Assembly: GCA_963761975.1 (NCBI GenBank)
Contig: CAVXIR010000002.1
Location: 1,550,001-1,614,000 of the forward strand
Length of the DNA: 64,000 nt
DNA from: JAMQPK01 sp963761975
GTDB taxonomy: Bacteria; Acidobacteriota; Vicinamibacteria; Vicinamibacterales; JAMQPK01
Direction: 5' to 3'
Positions 34,779 through 45,851 of the stretch are shown piece by piece. The notes under the pieces are model-generated. The model did not search any database. It was not told where the DNA came from and was given only the letters and a program-made list of their open reading frames with translations. Numbering within the stretch: position 1 is the first letter of the stretch; each line of letters opens with the position of its first letter. The translations under genes were made by a program, and so were the position numbers.

Positions 34779-35180
34779 ATGCCAGAACAGGTGTTTTTCT
34801 ACGGCACGCTTCGGACCGGGTTCAACCGCACAACGCGCGCCGGGATCGATTCTTTGTTGAAATTTGCGGGTCGCGGCTGGATTAACGGCAAACTTTTCGA
34901 TTTGGGTATTTACCCCGCGGCGGTGCCTGCAAGCGATGCGCGCGTGTGGGGTGAAGTGTTCGAGATTACCGACCCGCCGAAAGTCCTGGCAGCGCTCGAT
35001 CGCATCGAAGGGCACCGGCCTGCTGAGCCGGAGCGTAGCCTGTACAACCGCGTGCGCGTGCCGGCCACACTCGATGACGGCCGCACTGAAGATGTCTGGG
35101 TGTATTTCTACAACGCACCGCTCGGCCGAGCGCCGCGCATTACATCAGGCGATTACATCGAGCACTTAAAACACAGATAG
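34779..35180 (+). CDS. gamma-glutamylcyclotransferase-like (AIG2/GGCT fold) protein
   Basis: A 133-residue single-domain protein. The opening VFFYGTLRTGFN is the YGTL substrate-loop motif of the family; FEITDPPKVLAALDRIEGH contains the catalytic-type Glu of the family (xExx after ALDxxE). Such proteins cyclise gamma-glutamyl compounds to 5-oxoproline or act as butirosin-type cyclotransferases. Substrate is unknown. It converges on the PilZ gene with 15 bp between the stops. Confidence 0.88.
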   Translation: MPEQVFFYGTLRTGFNRTTRAGIDSLLKFAGRGWINGKLFDLGIYPAAVPASDARVWGEVFEITDPPKVLAALDRIEGHRPAEPERSLYNRVRVPATLDDGRTEDVWVYFYNAPLGRAPRITSGDYIEHLKHR

Positions 35181-35198
35181 GCTGGTGGCCGCAGCCTA
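35178..35198. terminator. short bidirectional hairpin holding both stop codons
   Basis: TAGGCTG (35178-35184) pairs with CAGCCTA (35192-35198). The left arm contains the TAG stop of the plus-strand gene, and the right arm contains, on the minus strand, the TAG stop of the PilZ gene. No T-run. Confidence 0.4.
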
Positions 35199-35552
35199 CA
35201 CCATCCGCCGTCCCGCCTTTATCGCCTGAATGAATTCGACGATGGCTTCATGGATCCGATCGGACGGCTCGATGAATTCGAGACCCGACCGGTAGGTCAC
35301 GATTTCCTGGTCGACGTCGCTGATGCGGCAGTGAGCCACTCGGCCTTTCAACACGACAGAACGTTCGCCGAGTGTCAGCCTGATGTCGTGCAGGGAATTG
35401 ATGTGAAGCGGAAAGACCGTTTCGACGAGGCACCCACCCTGGCTGATCTCCTTGATCGAAAGCGGCTGGAAGACCATGATCTCGCCGCGCAATTCGCCGA
35501 GAATTTCGACCCGTTCCCGGTCGCGCTTTTCGTCGGGGGGCAGCTCCGCCAC
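35196..35552 (-). CDS. PilZ domain protein
   Basis: A 118-residue single PilZ-type domain, starting with GTG at 35552. It contains RERVEILGELRGEIMVF and KEISQGGCLVET, the latter matching the (D/N)xSxxG second motif in the form EISQGG, followed by alternating strands and the late strand RSGLEFIEPSD. The classical RxxxR lies in the DEKRDRER stretch at the N-terminus. PilZ domains bind c-di-GMP and change partner activity, which fits the HD-GYP proteins elsewhere in the window. Not linked in an operon: a terminator separates it from the receiver gene. Confidence 0.85.
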   Translation of the reverse strand: MAELPPDEKRDRERVEILGELRGEIMVFQPLSIKEISQGGCLVETVFPLHINSLHDIRLTLGERSVVLKGRVAHCRISDVDQEIVTYRSGLEFIEPSDRIHEAIVEFIQAIKAGRRMV

Positions 35553-35632
35553 GGCCGGGTACGGTACCAGACTTTTGGGGACCTGTACAGACCTGGACGT
35601 GTGTCGATTCGCCGTTGACGATTAAGAGTGGC

Positions 35633-35670
35633 AATAAAAAAGGGGCGGAAGCTATACGCTCCTCGCCCCA
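35633..35670 (-). terminator. intrinsic terminator after the receiver-like gene
   Basis: On the minus strand GGGGCG and CGCCCC arms (35664-35669 and 35642-35647) enclose a 16-nt loop and are followed by TTTTTTATT. Typical rho-independent form, 23 nt after the stop at 35693. Confidence 0.75.
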
Positions 35671-35692
35671 GCCCGAGTCATCAGTTGTCCGG

Positions 35693-36076
35693 CTAGTTCA
35701 GCTGCAACGTCGCCGGCTCGTTGAACACATCGTCTGGCATGTCCAGCGATTCGTCACGCGTCACTTCGGTTTCCTGTGTCACCGTGCACGTCACGATGGG
35801 GATATTCCTGGTTTCTGGATCGATCTTCAGCATCGACAGCACCTGGAAGCCGTCCAGGTCGTCAACATCCAGGCAGACAATAATCAGATGCGGTAACAGC
35901 CGCCTGATGTGGCTGTAGGCCCGTTCGGTCGATTCGACGAACACGACGTCGTACTGGCCGGCGTCGAGCACAGTCTCGAGTAACCCGTTCAGTTGCGACT
36001 GTTTGCTGACCACGACAACCTGCTGTGAGATAGTCCTCACTGGCTGCGGCGTTCCTGTTTCCGTGGTGGTCATCAT
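35693..36076 (-). CDS. receiver-domain (response regulator-like) protein
   Basis: About 127 residues from the ATG at 36076, preceded by a good ribosome binding site (GGGAGG, 7 nt upstream); a start at 36145 has none. The receiver core is visible: VVVVSKQSQLNGLLETVLD, the acidic phosphoacceptor region LIIVCLDVDDLDGFQVL, and IPIVTCTVTQE. The conserved Lys near the end of the fold is not evident, so phosphorylation is uncertain. No output domain or kinase is nearby. It is divergent from the DinB gene, with a 256-nt shared upstream region in which I saw no clear operator. Confidence 0.75.
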   Translation of the reverse strand: MMTTTETGTPQPVRTISQQVVVVSKQSQLNGLLETVLDAGQYDVVFVESTERAYSHIRRLLPHLIIVCLDVDDLDGFQVLSMLKIDPETRNIPIVTCTVTQETEVTRDESLDMPDDVFNEPATLQLN

Positions 36077-36332
36077 GGTTTCGCCTCCCGTCCTGCCAGC
36101 CTCTAATACAAAAACCACGCCAACACCGGCAGTGCGAAACGGCACAGAAAAAGGGTCGTGACTTCAGCCATTTGCGCGGATTGTCATTGGTTTTGGAGCA
36201 AAAAGGTGTCGTACAAAAAACCGGTGGAAGAAAAATGCTCCCTCAAAGTGCATGAATGTAAGAAGTTAGTTGCGCGCAAAAACGACAACCGAAACGCTTT
36301 GTTGAGCGTGATTTCGAGATGGAAGCACAGCG

Positions 36333-36854
36333 ATGCTAAGCGCAACCCTCCTGGCCTCCTGGCGGACGAACAGTCGAGTCACCGCGTACCTCGTTGAGCA
36401 TTTGCCGGCCGCGCTTTGGGATGCCTCCGTTCCAGGGGCACCGCGGCGCGCGGTCCGTATGATCGCAGGGCATCTCCACAACGCCCGGTGCATGTGGCTC
36501 AAGACGCTCGGCCAGGAACACGGGATCGCGATCCCAGTCCCTGTCGATCGCCGCAAGGTTGCGCGACGCGAATTGCTTGCCGCTCTGAGCCGCAGTAGCA
36601 GGGGGATCGAGGCGCTCCTCGCGCTCGGCATCGCAGCGGGAGGTCATGTGCCTCCGTCAAAGGCCTACGTCTGGCGCAATCTGCCTCTAGACGTCCCACA
36701 CGTCCTGACATATTTCGTCGCGCATGAAGGCCACCACCGAGGCCAAATCGTGATGCTGGCGCGTCAACTCGGTCATCGACTGCCGGAGGATATTTCCGCG
36801 GGGCTGTGGCAGTGGACAAAGCGTCTGCAGGAGGCGAGAGCGGCGCGTCGCTGA
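36333..36854 (+). CDS. DinB/YfiT-family putative metal-binding protein
   Basis: A 173-residue four-helix protein of the DinB superfamily. The metal-binding histidine pattern is kept: MIAGHLHNARCMW in helix 2 and VAHEGHHRGQIVMLARQLG near the C-terminus. Family members include thiol-dependent S-transferases (bacillithiol, mycothiol) but many lack a known role. Upstream, bases 36146-36332 hold no gene I support. No operon partners; a terminator for the convergent receptor gene follows 16 nt after the stop. Confidence 0.85.
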   Translation: MLSATLLASWRTNSRVTAYLVEHLPAALWDASVPGAPRRAVRMIAGHLHNARCMWLKTLGQEHGIAIPVPVDRRKVARRELLAALSRSSRGIEALLALGIAAGGHVPPSKAYVWRNLPLDVPHVLTYFVAHEGHHRGQIVMLARQLGHRLPEDISAGLWQWTKRLQEARAARR

Positions 36855-36870
36855 TGTTTGCGATCGTCCA

Positions 36871-36902
36871 ATAAAGAAAAGGGGGAGCTTGACGCTCCCC
36901 CC
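36871..36902 (-). terminator. intrinsic terminator for the Oar-like receptor gene
   Basis: GGGGGAGC (36881-36888) pairs with GCTCCCCC across a TTGAC loop. On the minus strand it is followed by TTTTCTTTATT. It lies about 65 nt after the receptor stop at 36966, with a word repeat between, and could also stop plus-strand transcripts from the DinB gene. Confidence 0.75.
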
Positions 36903-36906
36903 TGGT

Positions 36907-36965
36907 CGAACGAACCAACGAACCTAACGAACTTACGAACCCACGAACTTCACGAACCTACGAAC

Positions 36966-36969
<4 letters not shown>
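36907..36969. repeat. CGAACCTAA-word array
   Basis: About seven 8-9-nt words (CGAACCAA, CGAACCTAA, CGAACTTA, CGAACCCA) run into the receptor stop codon, which is formed by the last word. This is the complement of the array at 33343-33511. Confidence 0.8.
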
Positions 36970-40100
<3,131 letters not shown>

Positions 40101-40194
40101 AGCCTCTCCTTGAAAAATGGCCGTGGACATCACAATTAACATCCAGGCAGATCTCCCTAACCAGAAAGATGCCAAGACTAACAACCCTTCAATA

Positions 40195-40320
40195 TAGCAA
40201 ATTGCTAACAATTTAGCGTGGCATACCGATCAAATTGTATGTAGATCCAAATTGTCGGTTGCCAAAATCCAAAAACACGAAGTAGGACTTTCACTGACAC
40301 GCCAAATGCCGCAAATTGCG
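40195..40320. promoter_or_regulatory. four CAAATTG motifs between divergent receptor genes
   Basis: CAAATTG occurs at 40198, 40231, 40248 and 40312 on the plus strand. The first and last lie inside perfect palindromes, TAGCAAATTGCTA (40195-40207) and CGCAAATTGCG (40310-40320). The whole 279-bp region is AT-rich compared with the rest of the window. It is a candidate operator cluster controlling both receptors; no regulator gene is adjacent. Confidence 0.5.
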
Positions 40321-40379
40321 CTTCACTAAGGGGTTGTCCTTCTACAGCGAACGGCGCAAAATCCGATAAAAACGTAAGT

Positions 40380-43376
40380 ATGGCAAAGCTTCGAATGGTG
40401 TACTTCGCGCTCGCGGCGGCGATGCTGGTGGCGGCTTCACCTGGCTTCGCCCAATCGCCCACCGGCAACATTTCCGGTCGCGTGTTCTCGAGCGACGGCC
40501 AGCCATTACCGGGCGTCACGGTGGACGTGACGACGCCCAGCGCGCCCGGATCGCGTGTCGCGGTGACATCAGCGACCGGTGACTACAACGTCGCGCTCCT
40601 TCCTCCTGGTGTGTACACCGTTTCGTTCATGATCAGTGGTTTTCAGGCGGTCGAGCGTACGTTGAACGTTGCGGGCATCGAAAACGCGAGACTCGACGCG
40701 ACGATGTCGCCCGCGGGATTGAACGTGTCGGTCGACGTCGTCGGAGAGACGCAGCCGTTTGTGCAAACCGCCCAGGTTGCGGCCAACTTCAAGCAGCAAT
40801 TGATGGCAACGCTCCCGTCCAACCGAACGATTGATGCCGTTCTGCTGATGGCGCCGGCAGTGCATCCGACCGGCCCTCGCGGGGCCTATACGATCAACGG
40901 ATCGCAGTCCTACGAGAATCTCTACATTCTGAACGGCGCCGTCATCAACGAGAACCTGCGTGGGATGCCGATGACGCCGTACATCGAAGACGCGATTCAG
41001 GAAATTACGGTCGCGAGCGCAGGCGTATCGGCCGAGTACGGGAGATTTTCAGGCGGTGTCGCGACTGCTGTGACGAAATCGGGCGGCAACACGTTCAGCG
41101 GCTCGTTTCGCACCACGCTGGCCAACGACAGCTGGCGATCGCTCACGCCCTTTCAGACGACTCAGTTGCTCACGTCGAATTTGACCCGATCGCAGCTCAA
41201 GGCCGACAAGACGGTGCCGACCTACGAAGCGACGGTGGGCGGCCCGGTCTCGCAGGATCGCCTGTGGTTCTTCGGCGCGATGCGTTCGCAGAAACAGGTC
41301 GAGCAGCGAACCACCGTCGGCACGAACATCGCGTACGAGCGAAGGAATGAAGAGCAGCGTTACGAGGGCAAGCTGACCTACACGCCCAAAACCGGACATT
41401 CTTTGCAAGGGTCGTTCTTCCAGCTGAACCAGACGCTGTTCAACTTTACGGGACAACAGGTCGCCGATCTCAAGAGCCTGACGCCGCAGGGACAGCCGCA
41501 GCACATGATCGCGACGCAGTATACGGGCGTGTTGACGCCGAACTTCTCGCTGTCAGCGCAGTACTCCCGGCGGAAGTTTGCGCTCACCAACGTCGGCGCC
41601 GACAAGACCGACCGGATTTTCGGGACGCTCGTCCTCGACACGCCGCGGAACTGGCGTTACTGGAGCCCGACGTTCTGCTCCGGATCGGCCTGCGGCGACG
41701 GAGACGAGCAGCGCAACAACGAAAACTTCATTCTGAAGGGGTCGTATTTTCTCTCGGACAATGGTGCCGGCTCGCACCACTTGGTGTTCGGCTACGATTA
41801 TTTCAACGACAACATCATCGCCAACACGCACGCATCGGGCAGCGATTACCGGATTCGCGGGACCTCGTCCATCGTACGTGGCGATCAGATCTTTCCGGTC
41901 TTCCTGCCGGGCTCGACCACGCTCGATCGCAATCCACTGTTTGCGCTGAGCCAGGGCTCCAACCTGCGCGTGCACTCGCTGTTTGCCAACGACAGCTGGC
42001 GCCTGAATCAGAACGTGACGCTGAATGTGGGTCTACGCCTCGACAAGAATGATGCGACAGATGGAGATGGGAAGACGGTCGGCAACGCGGTTTCACTGAG
42101 CCCGCGTGTGTCGGCCATCTGGGACCCCAACGGCGGCGGCAGGTGGGCACTGAGCGGCAGCTTCGCCCGCTACACGATGGCGCTGACGAGCAACCTCGCC
42201 GCGTCGACGGCGAAGGCCGGGAATGCGGCGACGTTTCGGTGGGTTTACTCGGGCGCGCCGATCAATGCGAACGTCACCGATGCCACACCAACCGGATCGC
42301 TGACAGCGACCGAAACCGCCATCAGGCAGGTCTTCGCGTGGCACGACGAGCTTGGCGGTGATGGGCGGCCGACACAGCTTGCGACCGTTCCCGGCGTCAG
42401 CATGACACTCGACGATCCCCTGACATCGCCCTACGCGATTGAGTATTCAGGCGGCGTCAGCCGGATGCTCGGCCAACGGGGCACCGTGCGCGCGGATGTG
42501 GTGTATCGCGACTTCAGGAACTTCTACAGCCTGCGCACCGATCGCGCGACCGGCACCGTGACGAGCAATGGGAGCACGTTCGACAGGAACGTGGTCGAAA
42601 ATTCCGATCGGACCGACCGCCAGTACATCGGGTTGACGACGCAAGCGACATACGACTTCGGGCGTCAGGTGTCGGTGGGAGGCAACTATACGCTCTCGCA
42701 CGCGCACGGCACCCTCGAGGGCGAGACCGCTGGCGGAGGACCGAGTGGGGCACAAGCGAACAACTATCCGGAATACCGCGTGCCGTCGTGGAACTATCCG
42801 GAAGGCGACCTTGCGATCGATCAACGTCATCGCGCGCGGATGTGGGCCACCTATAACGCGCCCCTCTCGGTCAACGCCGGGGCACTCACCTTCGGGCTGC
42901 TGCAGCAGTTTGCCACGGGAGTGCCGTATACAGCGATGATCATCGTTCCGACGGCAGGCACGTTGCCGAACCCCGGCTACGCGACGCCTCTGCCGGCCGT
43001 CGAGTATTTCCCTCTCGGGCGCAGTCCGTTTCGCACGGAAGCGACGTATCGGACAGATTTGAGCGTCAACTACGGCTATCGTTTCGGCGCATCCAGCGCG
43101 GTCCGTCCCGAGCTCTTCTTCCATGGTGAGCTCCTGAACGCGTTCAATCAGTTCCAAGCATGCGGGTGCGGTGAGAACGTGTTTCGAAACGGCGGCATCG
43201 TCGACCTCTCCACAATCCAGCAGGGCGTGCAGCTCGTCGCGCCGTTCAACCCCTATACGACCGCGCCCATAGAGAACGTGCACTGGCAGAAGGTGAGAGG
43301 ATTCGGCGAGCCGCAGAATACGTTCGGCTACACCTCGCCACGAATCTTCCGATTCTCAGTCGGTCTCAGGTTCTAG
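40380..43376 (+). CDS. Oar-like TonB-dependent receptor 2
   Basis: A 998-residue protein. A signal peptide (1-25, SPGFAQ) is followed by a CarboxypepD_reg-like domain (NISGRVFSSDGQPLPGVTV), plug, and barrel ending in SVGLRF. The plug contains ARGAYTINGSQSYENLYILNG-type sequence (shorter: YTINGSQSYENLYILNG), and FSGGVATAVTKSGGNTFSGS as in Oar proteins. It is divergent from receptor 1, with which it presumably shares regulation. It has ACGCGE near its C-terminus (QACGCGENVF), giving two cysteines close together. Ligand is unknown. The last codons merge with a GGTTCTGGG word array. Confidence 0.92.
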   Translation: MAKLRMVYFALAAAMLVAASPGFAQSPTGNISGRVFSSDGQPLPGVTVDVTTPSAPGSRVAVTSATGDYNVALLPPGVYTVSFMISGFQAVERTLNVAGIENARLDATMSPAGLNVSVDVVGETQPFVQTAQVAANFKQQLMATLPSNRTIDAVLLMAPAVHPTGPRGAYTINGSQSYENLYILNGAVINENLRGMPMTPYIEDAIQEITVASAGVSAEYGRFSGGVATAVTKSGGNTFSGSFRTTLANDSWRSLTPFQTTQLLTSNLTRSQLKADKTVPTYEATVGGPVSQDRLWFFGAMRSQKQVEQRTTVGTNIAYERRNEEQRYEGKLTYTPKTGHSLQGSFFQLNQTLFNFTGQQVADLKSLTPQGQPQHMIATQYTGVLTPNFSLSAQYSRRKFALTNVGADKTDRIFGTLVLDTPRNWRYWSPTFCSGSACGDGDEQRNNENFILKGSYFLSDNGAGSHHLVFGYDYFNDNIIANTHASGSDYRIRGTSSIVRGDQIFPVFLPGSTTLDRNPLFALSQGSNLRVHSLFANDSWRLNQNVTLNVGLRLDKNDATDGDGKTVGNAVSLSPRVSAIWDPNGGGRWALSGSFARYTMALTSNLAASTAKAGNAATFRWVYSGAPINANVTDATPTGSLTATETAIRQVFAWHDELGGDGRPTQLATVPGVSMTLDDPLTSPYAIEYSGGVSRMLGQRGTVRADVVYRDFRNFYSLRTDRATGTVTSNGSTFDRNVVENSDRTDRQYIGLTTQATYDFGRQVSVGGNYTLSHAHGTLEGETAGGGPSGAQANNYPEYRVPSWNYPEGDLAIDQRHRARMWATYNAPLSVNAGALTFGLLQQFATGVPYTAMIIVPTAGTLPNPGYATPLPAVEYFPLGRSPFRTEATYRTDLSVNYGYRFGASSAVRPELFFHGELLNAFNQFQACGCGENVFRNGGIVDLSTIQQGVQLVAPFNPYTTAPIENVHWQKVRGFGEPQNTFGYTSPRIFRFSVGLRF

Positions 43377-43383
43377 GAACCCT

Positions 43384-43502
43384 CGGTTCGGGGTTCTGGG
43401 TTCTGGGTGCTGGGTTCTCGTTCCGGGTTCTGGGTTCGACGTTCTAGAACCCAGAACCTACGTGAACAAGAACCCAGCACCCAGCACCCAGCACCCAGAA
43501 CC
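43384..43502. repeat. GGTTCTGGG inverted word array, copy 2
   Basis: GGTTCGGGG, TTCTGGG and TGCTGGG words are followed by CCCAGAACC, then three CCCAGCA words in inverse orientation. The halves can pair over much of their length. It lies between receptor 2 and folE. Confidence 0.88.
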
Positions 43503-43549
43503 GTCCCATCCTTTGTAGACTCGGCGGCAAGCCTGTACAATTCTGGGCA

Positions 43550-44144
43550 ATGCAGGAGCTCATCAGGCAGCTCCTCGCCGAGCTCGGAGAAGACCCGAGC
43601 CGGGAGGGGCTTCTCGACACCCCCAAGCGCGTAGACAAGGCCCTCAGGTTCCTCACGAGTGGCTACAACATGGACGTCGACGAAGTGCTCAACGACGCCC
43701 TGTTCACCGTCGATTACAGCGAGATGGTGATCGTCAAGGACATCGACTTCTACAGTCTTTGCGAGCATCACCTGTTGCCGTTCTTCGGCAAATGCCACGT
43801 CGCTTATATTCCGCGCACGAAGGTCATCGGCCTGAGCAAGATTCCGAGGCTGGTCGACATGTTCAGCCGCCGCCTGCAAATCCAGGAGCGGCTGACGAGC
43901 CAGATTGCCGAGACCATTCGCGAGAAGATCAACCCGCTCGGTGTGGCCGTCGTGATGGACGCGACGCATCTGTGCATGTCGATGCGCGGTGTGGAAAAGC
44001 AGAACTCGGTACTGTGTGACCAGCTCGATGCTCGGCGCGTTCCGCGACAACGCGCGCACGCGCATGGAGTTTCTCGAGCTCATCAAACTTCGGACGACGA
44101 CTCGGATGTCGCCCGAACCCATGACGGCGTGTTTCGATGAATAG
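43550..44144 (+). CDS. folE: GTP cyclohydrolase I, frameshifted near its 3' end
   Basis: The N-terminal 160 residues are a convincing FolE: GLLDTPKRVDKALRFLTSGY, the zinc-binding CEHHLLPFFGKCHVAYIP, and GLSKIPRLVDMFSRRLQIQE with the following LTSQIAETI, and the later zinc Cys in DATHLCMSMRGVEKQNS. After NSV the frame changes by +1 (44019-44022). The corrected code reads VTSSMLGAFRDNARTRMEFL and ends CFDE at 44144, the normal C-terminus; the corrected length is about 197 residues. The enzyme makes 7,8-dihydroneopterin triphosphate from GTP for folate synthesis. Because folE is usually essential, an assembly indel is more likely than loss. The next gene starts within its last codons. Confidence 0.88.
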
Positions 44145-44871
44145 ATATTCACCACAGAGCTCAGAGAGATCACAGAGAAGGTTCGTTTTCTCTGCGATCT
44201 CCGTGGTCTCTGTGGTGAGTATCCTCTCCAGCGCCAGTCCAATACCTGTCAACGCGCAGACCAAACCGGCGCAGACGAAACCGACGACGCGAAAACCGGC
44301 TGTGCCTGCCCGAAAGCCGACGGTGGCGCCCGCTGAAATGACGTGTCCGTCGCCACTCGGCAGCGGCGTCAAGACCAAGCGTGAATATTGCGACGTGCTG
44401 ACGGGACGGGATCCGAAGGAAGGCATCCTGATCAAACTGCCGGCGCATCGCGGCCCGTTGCTGCTGAAATTCAACCTCCACAACCGGCATACGTATTCGG
44501 AAGAAGAGGTACGGTTGAAGCGAGGATTCGCGTCCTACACGGCAGGCATCGGCGTGCTGACGCTCGACAACACGCTGCTGACGCGCGCGGCGGTTGCGAC
44601 CGAGTTCCGCACGGCCGCCGATCTCGTCGAGCGCATCAGTGGTGGGGCCGGGCCTGGCGGCGTGAAAGCCGTGGCGCCTGTCGGCAGCGAAGCGATCTCA
44701 CTCGAGATTCCGTCAGAGCTCACAGAGGTGACGATTCTGGGAGAGAAGCTGACCGTCGTGCGCGCGGACGGCCAGCCAGCGAACTACTCGGCAGGGGGCC
44801 GTCCGATCGCCATCATCAGCGACGTCACAGTTGAGTACACGCCCGCGTCCACTCCGCAGCGCAGGCGTTGA
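44137..44871 (+). CDS. secreted protein of unknown function with repeat-encoded leader
   Basis: A 244-residue protein. The N-terminal 40 residues (RRFVFSAISVVSVVSILSSA) act as a signal peptide but are encoded by the ACCACAGAG palindromic element. A Pro/Lys-rich linker follows, then a globular domain of about 150 residues with strands (EGILIKLPAHRGPLLLKFNL; EAISLEIPSELTEVTILGEK). I do not recognise a family. It overlaps the restored folE end by 8 nt. Confidence 0.6.
   Translation: MNRYSPQSSERSQRRFVFSAISVVSVVSILSSASPIPVNAQTKPAQTKPTTRKPAVPARKPTVAPAEMTCPSPLGSGVKTKREYCDVLTGRDPKEGILIKLPAHRGPLLLKFNLHNRHTYSEEEVRLKRGFASYTAGIGVLTLDNTLLTRAAVATEFRTAADLVERISGGAGPGGVKAVAPVGSEAISLEIPSELTEVTILGEKLTVVRADGQPANYSAGGRPIAIISDVTVEYTPASTPQRRR
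44151..44216. repeat. ACCACAGAG palindromic element, copy 2, within a CDS
   Basis: A 66-bp inverted repeat with the same ends (ACCACAGAG... CTCTGTGGT) and inner arms (CACAGAGAAG / TTTTCTCTG) as 27301-27367. It encodes the signal-peptide part of the gene at 44137. Confidence 0.88.
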
Positions 44872-44880
44872 GTGAATGAC

Positions 44881-45030
44881 CATTGGAGGATTGGCAGATT
44901 GGAAGATTGGGAGAATGTTGTTCGATTGAAGAATGACGATTGCGCGATTGCTCGCAGCACGAATCTGCCCATCAACAATCTTCAATCCACCAACATTCTG
45001 CCAATCTGCCCATCTACCGATCTACCAATG
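44881..45030. repeat. ATTGGA/CCAATC inverted word array ending in a start codon
   Basis: The left half has words ATTGGAGG, ATTGGCAG, ATTGGAAG and ATTGGGAG; the right half has CAACATTCTG, CCAATCTGC, CCATCTAC and CCGATCTAC, their near complement. The final CCAATG supplies the ATG (45028) of the glycosyltransferase. Confidence 0.8.
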
Positions 45031-45735
45031 CAGGCTTCAGGTGCGCTCATCAGCATCATCGTTCCTGTTTTCAACGAAGCCCGCACTGTTTGCCAGGTCA
45101 TCGACCGTCTGCTTCAGATTCCGCTGCCGGCGCGCCGCGAAATCATCGTCGTAAATGATGGCTCGACCGACGGCACTCAGGAGGTGCTCGACGGTGTGAC
45201 GCCCGTGGATGGCGTACTCTCGATTGTGCATGCCCCGGCGAACGGCGGAAAGGGAAGCGCAATCCGCATCGGCCTCGGGCACGCGCGCGGCACGATTATC
45301 GCGATTCAGGATGCCGACCTCGAGCTCGATCCGGTGCAGATCGGCAGCCTCGTGCAGCCGATTCTGAATGGCGAAGCGGAGGTCGTGTACGGCTCCCGTT
45401 TCTTGAGTGGCCGTCCTTCCGGTCCGTGGCTTTCGATTGCCGCCAACCGAAGCCTGACCTGGCTGACAAACGTACTCTACGGTGGGCGTCTTACCGATAT
45501 GGAAACCTGCTACAAGATCATGGCGGCGCCCGTCGCACGCAGTCTGCACCTCGAATCGAACCGCTTCGACATCGAGCCCGAGATCACGGCCAAGCTGCTG
45601 CGCCAGCGCCGCCGCATCGTCGAACGGCCGGTGACGTTCGACCCGCGCAGCCGTGCGAGCGGGAAGAAAATCGGTTGGCGCGACGGGTTCCATGCGATCG
45701 CGGTGCTTCTGAAGTACAGAATTCAGCGGTTTTAG
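45028..45735 (+). CDS. family 2 glycosyltransferase
   Basis: About 235 residues from the ATG at 45028; the open frame upstream is repeat-encoded. GT-A fold of GT2/DPM1-like enzymes: ISIIVPVFNEARTV, VVNDGSTDGT for nucleotide binding, the DXD-type DADLELDP, and YGSRFLSGRPSG, then WLTNVLYGGRLTDMETCYK, which is typical of DPM1/GtrB-like transferases making polyprenyl-phosphate sugars. It lacks the C-terminal membrane helices of GtrB. It probably supplies a lipid-linked sugar for the membrane protein encoded next. The start codon is in a word repeat with no visible ribosome binding site. Confidence 0.9.
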   Translation: MQASGALISIIVPVFNEARTVCQVIDRLLQIPLPARREIIVVNDGSTDGTQEVLDGVTPVDGVLSIVHAPANGGKGSAIRIGLGHARGTIIAIQDADLELDPVQIGSLVQPILNGEAEVVYGSRFLSGRPSGPWLSIAANRSLTWLTNVLYGGRLTDMETCYKIMAAPVARSLHLESNRFDIEPEITAKLLRQRRRIVERPVTFDPRSRASGKKIGWRDGFHAIAVLLKYRIQRF

Positions 45736-45849
45736 GTTCTGGGTGCTGGGTTCTAGGTTCCGGTTCTGGGTTCTTGGTTCGCATGTCCCAGACTCCGAAC
45801 CGAGAACCCGGAATCCAGAACCGGAACCTAGCACCCAGCACCCAGAACC
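45735..45849. repeat. GGTTCTGGG inverted word array, copy 3
   Basis: GGTTCTGGGTGCTGGGTTCTAGG and similar words face CCGGAACCTAGCACCCAG and CCCAGAACC. It starts on the last base of the glycosyltransferase stop codon and ends 2 nt before the next ATG. Confidence 0.88.
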
Positions 45850-45851
45850 GT

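Noticed and set aside
36158..36397. A 79-codon plus-strand frame between the receiver-like gene and the DinB-family gene
   Set aside because: No ribosome binding site, no family, and it overlaps the DinB-family gene start out of frame.
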